From Sporolactobacillus pectinivorans (lineage in GTDB: Bacteria > Bacillota > Bacilli > Bacillales > Sporolactobacillaceae), in contig NZ_NXGA01000001.1 of the NCBI RefSeq assembly GCF_002802965.1, forward strand, positions 248,452 through 312,451: a stretch of DNA of 64,000 bases. The letters are read 5' to 3'. Under the pieces are notes generated by a model. The model was not told the DNA's origin. It did no database searches and worked only from the letters and a program-made list of their open reading frames with translations. The translations under genes and the position numbers were made by a program. Below are positions 8,408-16,313 of this stretch, piece by piece; the first letter of the stretch is position 1; every line of letters begins with the position of its first letter.

Positions 8408-9592
8408 ATGATGGATTTTAAAAGGCTGAAAGAACAGCTAATCACATATAGTAAGGAAATAGGCGTGGACAAGATTGGCTTTACGACGGCTGATCCGTTC
8501 ACCGAATTAAAGGCACTACTCTACGAGCAGCGGGCGCTTGGGTTTCAGTCCGGATTCGAGGAGAAGGATATCGAGAAAAGAACTGAGCCGTCTCTGCTCA
8601 TGGACGGTGTGCAGTCGATTGTCTCGATCGCCATGGCGTATCCGAAGAGAATGCCCGAACGACCGGCAAACACAAAAGGTCATCGTCGCGGTGCTTTTGC
8701 CCGGGTCTCCTGGGGGCAGGACTACCATATGATTCTTCGTGATCGCATGCAAAAGCTTGGTGAATTTCTCGTTGACGCGATTCCCGGAGCCCGATACAAA
8801 AGCATGGTCGATACCGGAGAATTGTCTGATCGGGCGGTGGCTGAACGTGCCGGCATCGGCTGGGTAGGAAAAAGCACCAACCTCATTACGAAAGAATTCG
8901 GGTCGTATGTTTATCTTGGCGAAATGCTGACCAATATCCCGTTCCCGCCGGACAAGCCGGCAACCGACCTTTGCGGTGACTGCACAATTTGCATCGATCA
9001 CTGTCCAACGGGGGCTCTGGTTCAGGACGGACAGCTTAACAGTCATAAGTGCATCGCCTATCTCACACAGACCAAGCAGGAGCTTCCGGAAGAATACAAA
9101 AAAGCGATTGGCAACCGGCTCTATGGCTGCGACACCTGTCAGCAGGTCTGTCCGTACAACCGGGATGTTGACAGTCATTTTCATGGGGAGATGGAGCCGG
9201 AGCCGGAACTGGCCCGTCCGCTTCTCACGCCACTGTTATCGCTGTCCAATCGTGAATTCAAAGAAACCTTTGGCCCGCTGTCCGGCTCCTGGCGAGGGAA
9301 AAAGCCGATCCAGCGCAATGCGATTGTAGCACTTGGTAATTACAAAGAAGTCTCCGCCGCACCGGAACTCCTTCGCCTGCTGAACGAAGATCCACGTCCG
9401 GTGATTCGCCGCACCGTCACCTGGGCGCTTCAGCAAATGTGGGATCGGTTCGAATCGGACACACGCTCTCAAATCATTCAATCATTAGAAACTCTGCTTG
9501 CGAAAGAAACAGATGAAAAAGTTCATCAGTGGATCAAGGGACGGCTGGACACGGATAAGAATACTGAAAAAAGATACGACTCAAGTGGCTGA
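8408..9592 (+). CDS. queG: epoxyqueuosine reductase QueG
   Basis: Catalyses the last step of queuosine synthesis, reduction of epoxyqueuosine in tRNA by a cobalamin-dependent iron-sulfur enzyme in the cytoplasm. Visible features: the VDTGELSDR segment with the probable proton-donor Asp (about residue 135), two ferredoxin-like clusters (C-X2-C-X2-C-X3-CP at about 189-199, and a C-X2-C-X3-CP at about 241-248), and C-terminal HEAT-like repeats (AIVALGNYKE, PVIRRTVTWAL). Length of about 394 residues fits the family's Firmicute members. The start is uncertain: ATGs at 8396, 8408 and 8411 are all possible. The 3' end overlaps the convergent doc gene by about 12 bp. Confidence 0.92.
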   Translation: MMDFKRLKEQLITYSKEIGVDKIGFTTADPFTELKALLYEQRALGFQSGFEEKDIEKRTEPSLLMDGVQSIVSIAMAYPKRMPERPANTKGHRRGAFARVSWGQDYHMILRDRMQKLGEFLVDAIPGARYKSMVDTGELSDRAVAERAGIGWVGKSTNLITKEFGSYVYLGEMLTNIPFPPDKPATDLCGDCTICIDHCPTGALVQDGQLNSHKCIAYLTQTKQELPEEYKKAIGNRLYGCDTCQQVCPYNRDVDSHFHGEMEPEPELARPLLTPLLSLSNREFKETFGPLSGSWRGKKPIQRNAIVALGNYKEVSAAPELLRLLNEDPRPVIRRTVTWALQQMWDRFESDTRSQIIQSLETLLAKETDEKVHQWIKGRLDTDKNTEKRYDSSG

Positions 9593-9988
9593 TCTTGAAT
9601 GATTTTCAATCCATATGCTCGCCTCAGCAACATCTATTTTGTTCTGCTGATCAGAAATCCTGACCGTAAAATCTATAACCTCATCATCGGTCGCGTCAAA
9701 TCGAATATTATTTTTATTGAGAAAAGTAACCATCCCCACAAAGCCTGTCCTCTTATTTGCATTATAAAAAGGATGGTTTTGAACAACGCTTTGAAATAAT
9801 GCTGCTGCCTTTTCATATATTGTTGAATAAGCATCTTGACCAAATGCTGACTGCTTGGGACAATTCACAGCACTATTTAGCAAAGAGGGTTCTTTTATTC
9901 CAATCTGTTCGGATGGTATATATTTTTTAATCAGGATTGAATTGATAAAAATCAAGTCATTTTCATTAAGGAACAAAATTTCTTTCAT
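9581..9988 (-). CDS. doc: Doc-type Fic toxin
   Basis: A 135-residue Fic/Doc protein with the core motif HPFYNANKRTG starting at H72 and the preceding FQSVVQN helix. Doc toxins phosphorylate EF-Tu and halt translation. Position 5 of the motif is Asn where Asp/Glu is usual in AMP-transferring Fic proteins. The ATG overlaps the TGA of the upstream antitoxin gene (ATGA), which signals translational coupling and a toxin-antitoxin operon. Its 3' end overlaps queG's 3' end. Function from the family; activity not shown. Confidence 0.88.
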   Translation of the reverse strand: MKEILFLNENDLIFINSILIKKYIPSEQIGIKEPSLLNSAVNCPKQSAFGQDAYSTIYEKAAALFQSVVQNHPFYNANKRTGFVGMVTFLNKNNIRFDATDDEVIDFTVRISDQQNKIDVAEASIWIENHSRSAT

Positions 9989-10230
9989 TTCTTAGCCAAT
10001 TCCTTAATTGTTTGATCATACTGATTCATTACGCCAGTAACCGCTTTGATCAGTTCAGGATCAATTCCATCAGGTAATTGAACATTATTTTTCTTTTTGA
10101 TAGTCACTGTGCCGTCCGCTTGAAGCTTAAATTCAACTTGATCGCCTGGTTTCGCATTGAGATGTTCCAGTACTTCTATTGGATAAGTCGATCCATAACT
10201 ATTTCCCATTTTAAAAATTTTTCTTTGCAC
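9985..10230 (-). CDS. AbrB/MazE-fold antitoxin paired with Doc
   Basis: An 81-residue protein. Residues about 3-50 form a SpoVT/AbrB swapped-hairpin DNA-binding domain (KMGNSYGSTYP, AKPGDQVEF). The C-terminal 30 residues (DPELIKAVTGVMNQYDQTIKELAKK in part) are a likely Doc-neutralising helix like that of Phd. It starts at GTG 10230 with GGAAG about 8 nt upstream. The combination of AbrB DNA-binding part with a Doc partner replaces the more usual Phd fold. It probably represses its own operon. Confidence 0.82.
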   Translation of the reverse strand: MQRKIFKMGNSYGSTYPIEVLEHLNAKPGDQVEFKLQADGTVTIKKKNNVQLPDGIDPELIKAVTGVMNQYDQTIKELAKK

Positions 10231-10388
10231 GTTAACACTTCCATTTTAAAATGCTTTTTATAAAAGTCGGGGCGGGTTTTGGATGCTTCACTGTCCTGAA
10301 CAACTGTTGTTTGGGCTGTTAAGAATGACTGTATGAGATCAGATCCTCCAGTAGTATCGATTTGTTCAAAAATAGTCAATTCGTCCAT
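10176..10388 (-). other. doubtful 70-codon frame upstream of the antitoxin
   Basis: An open frame beginning MDELTIFEQ at 10388 runs through the start of the antitoxin gene. Its ribosome binding site is weak (GGGAAAAAG) and the protein matches nothing I know. It could be a small leader or the tail of a lost gene. It may also be chance. Confidence 0.25.
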
Positions 10389-10455
10389 ACTTTTTCCCAC
10401 GCCCGAGACCATGAAAATACTACTTGAATACACTAATTGTAAACTAGTGAAATGC

Positions 10456-10479
10456 GTGTTAATGTATATACGTAAACAC
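10456..10479. promoter_or_regulatory. imperfect 24-bp palindrome, possible TA operator
   Basis: A dyad with arms GTGTTAATGTAT / ATACGTAAACAC (four mismatches, centre TATA) lies about 225 bp upstream of the AbrB/Doc operon, next to a minus-strand TATAAT at about 10487-10492. Autorepressed TA operons usually carry such palindromes. The assignment is positional. Confidence 0.35.
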
Positions 10480-10496
10480 ATTCGCATATTATAACA

Positions 10497-10524
10497 AGGA
10501 GGGAATCAATATGGGGTCCCTCCT
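10497..10524 (-). terminator. hairpin after the DUF1801 gene
   Basis: A perfect 8-bp stem, AGGAGGGA / TCCCTCCT, with a 12-nt loop lies about 30 nt past the stop of the DUF1801 gene. No long T-run follows on either strand, so termination is only probable. Confidence 0.35.
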
Positions 10525-10554
10525 CATCGGAGTTCCTTTAATCATCCGATTTTT

Positions 10555-10926
10555 TTATTTCCGCCAAAAAGTCGAACAGTCTGCCTTATCCGTAATATTA
10601 AACGCGATCATTTTTTCAAGCAATGAGAAATCAATCGGTCGATCCCATGGCAAACGTATTAACAGCTTAGTATGATCATAACCCGCCCGCTTAATTTCAT
10701 CAAAAAAGTGATCAATCCCTGCACGTTCCGGTGCAACTGCCAAGTGATGCTTAGACACGCTAAAACCAATAATAAATGTGCCGTGATCCGTAAACATCGG
10801 CTGATTCCACGCAATTCTTGGCTTTAAATTCGGGAATTTCTCAGTGATCCAAGCTAAAACTTCTTCCGTCCGGTCTCGATGTAGCGGATTATCAATATGC
10901 GCTAAATAGTCTGCAAAAATTTCCAT
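10555..10926 (-). CDS. DUF1801 / YdhG-like protein
   Basis: A 123-residue DUF1801 protein, a family sometimes called iron-chaperone or YdhG/YjdF-like, with a fold related to frataxin. Characteristic features are W at about 26, PRIAWNQPMF, GFSVSKHHLAVAPE and the terminal IRLPWDRPIDFSLLEKMIAFNI. GGAGGAAACAAC precedes the ATG. It stands alone on the minus strand. Cellular role unproven. Confidence 0.8.
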   Translation of the reverse strand: MEIFADYLAHIDNPLHRDRTEEVLAWITEKFPNLKPRIAWNQPMFTDHGTFIIGFSVSKHHLAVAPERAGIDHFFDEIKRAGYDHTKLLIRLPWDRPIDFSLLEKMIAFNITDKADCSTFWRK

Positions 10927-11136
10927 GTTGTTTCCTCCTCACATGTTTGGTCTGGACACCAATAATCTTACTAAGGATCGGCTCCCTTTTCATCTTTCCA
11001 CCCTTTTTAAAAAAAACTGTGCGATCCCTACCCGTTAAGAAGCATCAGGCCTATACAATATTCTTGGTTCTAAGATCCTCTGATAAGGTCAGTTAGGCGT
11101 TTACTTCGCAGTTCCTGTTTACTGTGCAATAGAATT

Positions 11137-11546
11137 GTGAGAAAATCACTCTATCAATTAGAAAATATGGTTCCTCGGGATCAAGCAGGGAAAGGACGCG
11201 AGCAGTCCACCTTCATTTCTTTTGTTATTGGAACGCTCACGTTGTTGATCCTTACGCTTATAAAAGATCGCTCTTTGGGTATCTATCAGGGGTTAACTTC
11301 TGATCAACCCTGGTGGATTTGGACGAGTGGATTATTCGGTTCCTGTTCATTTTAGGCAATGCCTTTTTATCGCCAAACATTGGAACAGGTCTAACCGTTT
11401 CGATCGTACCCTTCGGACAGATTGCTGGAAGTTTACTCATTGAAAAGTTCGGCTGGTTGGAGGCTCAGCAAAAACCGATATCTAAATTCAAACTTATCGG
11501 CCTGATTATCATGTTAATGGGTGTCCTTTTAATCAAACTCTTGTAA
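11137..11546 (+). pseudogene. degenerate YdcZ/DUF606 (DMT) transporter
   Basis: Two overlapping frames join into one DUF606-type membrane protein: the first (to about 11345) gives FISFVIGTLTLLILTLI and PWWIWTSGLFG; the second (from about 11340) gives GNAFLSPNIGTGLTVSIVPFGQIAGSLLIEKFGW in part, then a final helix. A single frameshift near 11345 separates them, and the N-terminal part of the family is missing. This is a decayed gene. Confidence 0.7.
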
Positions 11547-11801
11547 ATAGTAAGAAGTGACACACCGACTGCCAACTTACTATAAGAAAGTTCAAAAAAT
11601 GGGGAACTGATAGAGAATATTGGTAATAAATTGAAGCCCTCAGAGGTGTACAATATGACCTCTGTAGAATTGGTTGGTGCTACTATTATATTGAATAAGA
11701 TTCAACCCTGAAAAGATAGATGATGTCTGCGCGGAATGCTACAATCAAATTGTTTCAGGTAAAAATCTAAGATTCAGAAATTACGAGGAGTGCCGTATTC
11801 G

Positions 11802-12305
11802 ATGATCTATACTTATTGCCCTGTGTGTGGTGAAAAATTACTTGATAAGATTGCGGGTGACGATGGATCAACCCCGTTTTGTCCCCAATGTGACAAATTT
11901 TGGTTCCCAACATTTTCCGATTGCGTGATTGTCCTCGTCACAAATGAACTAAAGGAAATTGTTTTAGTAAAAATGCCGTATCTTTCGCAAAAATATGAGT
12001 CATTAATCTCTGGTTACATGAAGCCGGGTGAGACTGCTGAAGTTGCTGCTGACCGTGAAGTACAAGAAGAACTAGGAATCTCTTTAACGAGTCTTCGATA
12101 TGCAGGAACATACTGGTTTGCCAAAAATGAGGCACTAATGCATGGATTCATTGGCACGACTGTTAAACAAGACTTCAAAATATCTGACGAATTAGCCTCC
12201 GCTGAGTGGGTTCCTGCAAAAGATGCACCACAGTATATGTTTCCAGATAACCCAGGTAATGCTGCATTGGCCGTCTATCGAAACTTTATTCGGGAAATCT
12301 ATTAA
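11802..12305 (+). CDS. NUDIX hydrolase with zinc ribbon
   Basis: About 167 residues. An N-terminal zinc ribbon (C6-X2-C9 and C27-X2-C30) precedes a NUDIX fold whose box spans about 71-93 (G-X5-E-X7-REVQEELGI) with all catalytic residues present. The layout resembles NudC-type NAD(H)/nucleotide pyrophosphatases though it is shorter. Substrate not predictable. ATG 11802 has GAGGAG about 11 nt upstream; a GTG at 11790 would overlap it. The 255 bases before it contain no convincing gene. Confidence 0.83.
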   Translation: MIYTYCPVCGEKLLDKIAGDDGSTPFCPQCDKFWFPTFSDCVIVLVTNELKEIVLVKMPYLSQKYESLISGYMKPGETAEVAADREVQEELGISLTSLRYAGTYWFAKNEALMHGFIGTTVKQDFKISDELASAEWVPAKDAPQYMFPDNPGNAALAVYRNFIREIY

Positions 12306-12372
12306 AAAATGCTCCCGAAAATTCAAGCAGAATGTTGAGTTTATTAAATGGGCTCTTAGTCCTTGTATAAAG

Positions 12373-12879
12373 CTATTTTCTTAATTTGATTTTTGAATAT
12401 TGATAGTGATTATTCAACATATCCCTGAATTCAACAAGTTTCTCCTGTGAACCAATAAATCTCTTAGGGATTATAATGGCCATTTTTCTTGTTATATATA
12501 GTAAGAACATGTCATTATATTCCCTGATTTGCCTGATTTCAGACCAATCATATTGGGTAGAACCAGTTGGGTTAGATATTGTAATTCCAGTATCTTTAAA
12601 AATATAATGACTTGTCATTGCACTGAGCCTTTTATTGTCTTTGTACTCTCGTTTCGTACGTCTGTTTCCAACAAACAAAGCCGAGCCAAACGAAATAGTA
12701 AGTAATATTAAGATTACTATCATGCCCAACAAATTATATTGAACGAAGTATCCAATACCCATCCAAAATATAAAGTAACTCATCATTCCATAAATAACGG
12801 CTCTGAATTTATAATGCCATTGATATTTTTGAAATTCTTGAAGAGTCAATGTACCACTAAAATTAAGAAGGCATTCCAT
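12373..12879 (-). CDS. YcxB-like membrane protein downstream of cassette B
   Basis: About 168 residues: an N-terminal NFSGTLTLQEFQKYQ stretch, two adjacent membrane helices at about 30-70, then a soluble C-terminal domain with the YcxB pattern (YIFKDTGITI, YDWSEIRQIREYNDMFLLYI, KRFIGSQE). ATG 12879 has GAGGA 6 nt upstream. A homologue starts at 254 near the left edge, downstream of cassette A, so the gene appears to have been duplicated with the cassette. An immunity role against the cassette effector is my guess from this linkage. Confidence 0.75.
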   Translation of the reverse strand: MECLLNFSGTLTLQEFQKYQWHYKFRAVIYGMMSYFIFWMGIGYFVQYNLLGMIVILILLTISFGSALFVGNRRTKREYKDNKRLSAMTSHYIFKDTGITISNPTGSTQYDWSEIRQIREYNDMFLLYITRKMAIIIPKRFIGSQEKLVEFRDMLNNHYQYSKIKLRK

Positions 12880-13099
12880 AACCATTCCTCGATTCAATAA
12901 ACAATATAAATCATAATCGTATTTTAGCACAATTTAATTACTACGCGTATGTGTCATGCTTTTCTCGGAACCTCTGATCTGAAAAGAACGATTTTATTCT
13001 AAAAGTGTACACCTTAGGCAATTACTGGCATCACACAACTTCGTTCTTTAGTTAGTTGAAATTAAGTAGCTTGTACCCTAGTTCATTTGAAGAACGCAG
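12880..13099. other. intergenic between YcxB-like gene and cassette B terminator
   Basis: No gene is visible here. Apart from the terminator that follows, I see only AT-rich non-coding sequence. Confidence 0.5.
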
Positions 13100-13147
13100 A
13101 AAAGGCTCACAGATATTCTTGCTTTTAAGAATATCTGTGAGCCTTTT
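13100..13147 (-). terminator. terminator of cassette B
   Basis: A perfect 21-bp inverted repeat (13100-13120 with 13127-13147; core GGCTCACAGATATTCTT) and a 6-nt loop. The stem ends in AAAA/TTTT, so it can work in both directions. It lies about 50 nt after the stop of the cassette B effector gene. Confidence 0.9.
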
Positions 13148-13195
13148 AATTATATTGTAACCCGTTATTTAATTACGCATTACGTTTTAGAGTTA

Positions 13196-15439
13196 TTATG
13201 CAGCTGCTGCTGCTACTTCCATTAAAAACGGTATAATTACATCTGTAATATAAGTACCAGCTGCATAAGTAACACCAAGAGCAGCAGCTCCAAGGCCGAC
13301 GTAACCAAACGTATTTTTTAATGAACCAAGTGATTGATAAGATACAGCTGAATATGGAAGTTGGCCACTTTCATTATTCAGATTATAAATGGTATCACAA
13401 TTGGGCAAAGTGACATCTGGAAAATCGTCACTATTTCGGTACTTGAATGTAAGCTCTGCTTGTAATTCGGTATCGTATCCTGTAACAACCGCAACATTTT
13501 TAAAAATAGCCGTCATCGAAACTTCCAAAACTTCATTTGGATCCTCCGGAGTCTTTATCTCATATTCTATATTTCCTTCATTAATCGCTGCAGCAAATTG
13601 TGTTATATAACTTTCGGGATCCGTCATATCAATGTTTGGGGTCGTCTCGCTCCCCAAGGTTGTCAATCCTCCGAATACGTCGAATTCGGTTCCAAGTGTT
13701 GTTCCATTTGTTACCGTAATAGTAACTGCGTGCTCTCCCTTAGGTGCGATTTTCCCTGAAAAACTAAAATCAACTTCGAGAAATGGAGTGTCTACCACTG
13801 TAAATTCTACTTCTTCTTCAAGAGCCTCTGTTGTATTGAAATAATCCTCTAGGTCAGGAATGCTATGGACTAATGGTAAGACGGCAGCATACTGAGCGGT
13901 AGCGATTTGTTCAGCTGATGGCGCAGCTGTATCAATTGAATTGAATCCCTGATCCACGCCTGAATAAGCATCCATATCAACTTGGAAATAACCTGCAGTG
14001 GAATCACCAATAGTAATCGTTGTAAATTGATCAAATGACCATCCAGTAGGAATGGTAAAACCAAGATTACCGCTCCATCCAGTCGACATGTCTGCAACAA
14101 AATAGCCGCTGACGTATTGAGAAACATTCTGACATACGTTTCTGTCACCATAAACACCTGCCTCATATGAGGGAGTAGTTTGTTCTGAGTACGCATCATG
14201 AATGCCTTGGAAGTATGGAACAACATTTGACGTAATGTCACTCTGTAAGGCATCGTAATCTACCGCGAAATAGATTCTGGTTGTACCTGGGATTCCCAAA
14301 GTCTTTGCAGTTTCAAAGGCAACTTGAGCATCTGAATAACCCTGATCATAGTTAAAATAGCTCTCTTGATATCCCCCATCTTCGTAAATTGGAAAAACAC
14401 TCAAACCGGCGCTAAAAATGGACTGTAGTTCGCTTGTAGTCATTGCCTTAGAAACACCATTCGCTGTACCAGTTAAGTATCGCCCTACATAATTGAAACC
14501 GGCGCTTTTCACAATTTGTACCGTTGTATCGTTTAGGATTGTTGCACAGTCACACGCTAAGGCATCTCTTGAAGTATCGCCAGCGCTTGTCATCAATCCT
14601 TTGATGGTCGTCATATTGGCTACACCCGTGACTGGCAGAACCATCGCTTGCTGAAAACTTTCAACGGCAGCTGCAACATTGCTATCATAAACCCCATTGA
14701 AGTTCTTAGGATCATAATCAGTACCATTACAATAAAGAGCGTATTCGAGAATCTTCACAAAATTTGTCCTAGAGTCGTTTAAAGAAAGGGTAGGGCAATC
14801 TGCGGTTGTCGTCGGCCCAAAAGTGCCTGTAGCTTCTGAAGGGGATAATCCTTCCTCACACTGCAGGGCATAAATGAGCGCTGTGTTGGTCTCTCGACTA
14901 TAAAGACCGTTTGTCTGCAACAGTCCTGTGTAAGCATTATATTGGTTATTTAAGCTTTGCTGAATGACTCTGATATTCGCGTCACCATTAGCATCAAGGA
15001 CAAATGGATCCGTATTTAGAATCGCCTTCATGATCATGGCCGTAACGACACCATCCTGGTTGATTCCTGCATCTGATTCAAACTCTTCAACTGCGGCCTG
15101 AGTGTCCGTGTAAAAGATTCCTGTGAATCCTCCTGGATTATAACCCTTACACCAAAAACCTCCTTGTAGAATATATTCTTTATTTGTTGGTGTCGTTAAG
15201 TCATCGGATGATCGAATAGACATGGTTGTAAAGGCTGCTTCTGTTTCCGGACCAAAAGTACCTGTTGGCGTAGCAATTCCTAGCTCAATCTGCAATCCAG
15301 CGATCAGCGCTTGTTCAACCTGCTGTCCAGTTTCTCCATTCTCATCAATTAAATTACCACCAAAAACGTTCGTGTACTGAGTATTCTGACCATAAGTTTG
15401 GTTCAGCCATTGCTGAACTTCGAGTACCATTTGATCCAT
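13196..15439 (-). CDS. DUF1906 effector with peptidoglycan-binding-like repeats, cassette B
   Basis: A 747-residue protein without signal peptide. Residues about 1-300 contain four peptidoglycan-binding-like repeats and about 310-500 a DUF1906 glycoside-hydrolase-like barrel (NYVGRYLTG, YFAVDYDALQ, GVYGDRNVC). Residues about 501-700 are a beta-rich region that aligns only loosely with cassette A. The final 40 residues are Gly/Ala-rich and hydrophobic (GYVGLGAAALGVTYAAG, ending in five Ala) and could insert into membranes. The N-terminal 500 residues are almost the same as in A. Good AAGGAAG site before the ATG. With the upstream holin it resembles cargo of a holin-dependent (type 10-like) secretion system; this function is inferred. 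Confidence 0.78.
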   Translation of the reverse strand: MDQMVLEVQQWLNQTYGQNTQYTNVFGGNLIDENGETGQQVEQALIAGLQIELGIATPTGTFGPETEAAFTTMSIRSSDDLTTPTNKEYILQGGFWCKGYNPGGFTGIFYTDTQAAVEEFESDAGINQDGVVTAMIMKAILNTDPFVLDANGDANIRVIQQSLNNQYNAYTGLLQTNGLYSRETNTALIYALQCEEGLSPSEATGTFGPTTTADCPTLSLNDSRTNFVKILEYALYCNGTDYDPKNFNGVYDSNVAAAVESFQQAMVLPVTGVANMTTIKGLMTSAGDTSRDALACDCATILNDTTVQIVKSAGFNYVGRYLTGTANGVSKAMTTSELQSIFSAGLSVFPIYEDGGYQESYFNYDQGYSDAQVAFETAKTLGIPGTTRIYFAVDYDALQSDITSNVVPYFQGIHDAYSEQTTPSYEAGVYGDRNVCQNVSQYVSGYFVADMSTGWSGNLGFTIPTGWSFDQFTTITIGDSTAGYFQVDMDAYSGVDQGFNSIDTAAPSAEQIATAQYAAVLPLVHSIPDLEDYFNTTEALEEEVEFTVVDTPFLEVDFSFSGKIAPKGEHAVTITVTNGTTLGTEFDVFGGLTTLGSETTPNIDMTDPESYITQFAAAINEGNIEYEIKTPEDPNEVLEVSMTAIFKNVAVVTGYDTELQAELTFKYRNSDDFPDVTLPNCDTIYNLNNESGQLPYSAVSYQSLGSLKNTFGYVGLGAAALGVTYAAGTYITDVIIPFLMEVAAAAA

Positions 15440-15514
15440 AGTAAAATAACTTCCTTTCTTTTTTTAAATATAAATCATGGAAATCTTGAATAATCGAAAA
15501 TAGTATGCTAGTGT

Positions 15515-15886
15515 TTATTTACTAGTCTTTGTATTTGTTGTTTCGGTGTCTTGTTCCTCTAGATTGTTTAACCTACTCGTTATAACTTTTGGGAATGAGA
15601 CACCAAGGATCGTTAGATTTTCGATGATAGACAGGCTTTCGTCACAAATAGCAATAAGTGTCATTACGGTCTGAAAAATAGGTGTTCCACGGTTGACCAA
15701 TGTGTCTAAAATGGATGAAAGTATGAGCGAGAGAACAACTCCCGATTTCTTTAAGAGTCCATTTCTAATGGCTCCTGATTTAAGTTTTTTTTGTTTAATG
15801 GCTTTCAATAATCCCGAAATAACATCAAGAGCCATGAGAATCAAAAGAAATTCATACATGCTGAAGGAATCAAGAGATGTATTTAT
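15515..15886 (-). CDS. TcdE/phage-type holin, cassette B
   Basis: Same family and length (123 residues if started at ATA) as the cassette A holin: hydrophobic helix with ALDVISGLLKA, basic KQKKLKSGAIRNGLLKK loop, further hydrophobic segments and SIIENL. AGGAGG lies 8 nt before ATA 15886-15884; the first in-frame ATG (15859) has no ribosome binding site and would remove the conserved INTSLDSFS start shared with A. Predicted to form membrane lesions that release the autolysin and the effector. Confidence 0.82.
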   Translation of the reverse strand: MNTSLDSFSMYEFLLILMALDVISGLLKAIKQKKLKSGAIRNGLLKKSGVVLSLILSSILDTLVNRGTPIFQTVMTLIAICDESLSIIENLTILGVSFPKVITSRLNNLEEQDTETTNTKTSK

Positions 15887-15906
15887 AAAGAAAACCTCCT
15901 TTACGG

Positions 15907-16293
15907 TTAGACCGTTATCATCACTTGTAAAAATCCTAAAGCTAGGGCAAGCTTGATTAGCGCACTTCTTTTCTTTCGATAATATGTTCTTTGTGAAAGC
16001 GCCAAACTATTTTGTATTTCAAAGTCGTACATGCTTTGGAATGATAAATATTTGTAAAAGATGATCTTTTTTTGCTCAACATCTAATGAATTCACCGTAT
16101 GGGAAATGTCAATTAGCGTTTTTCTCTCAATGTCTTCGATTTTTTCAAGCCAATCATTTCTCAGTTTAATTTGGTCGCCCGTAATAACAAAAGGGGTTTT
16201 TGTTATTTTTACAAAAATATAGCGACAATTAAGTAGGGAATTCTTCACTATGCTAATAGAATTTTCTACTTTTTTCTTGTCCATTTCTTCCAT
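15907..16293 (-). CDS. ArpU-like phage transcriptional regulator, cassette B
   Basis: About 128 residues; intact paralogue of 3831-4217. Helix-turn-helix region at the C-terminus (DFEIQNSLALSQRTYYRKK). ATG 16293 follows AGGTGA; an ATG at 16311 is the alternative. It sits 2 bp after the autolysin stop and about 20 bp before the holin, so the four genes are one transcript. Family members activate late phage operons; here it may tune the cassette, or be a passenger of phage origin. Confidence 0.72.
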   Translation of the reverse strand: MEEMDKKKVENSISIVKNSLLNCRYIFVKITKTPFVITGDQIKLRNDWLEKIEDIERKTLIDISHTVNSLDVEQKKIIFYKYLSFQSMYDFEIQNSLALSQRTYYRKKRSALIKLALALGFLQVMITV

Positions 16294-16313
16294 CGAATCA
16301 CCTGATGTCATTA

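Noticed and set aside
10176..10388. Third gene of the Doc module
   Set aside because: Weak ribosome binding site, overlaps the antitoxin start and matches no family; kept only as a doubtful frame.
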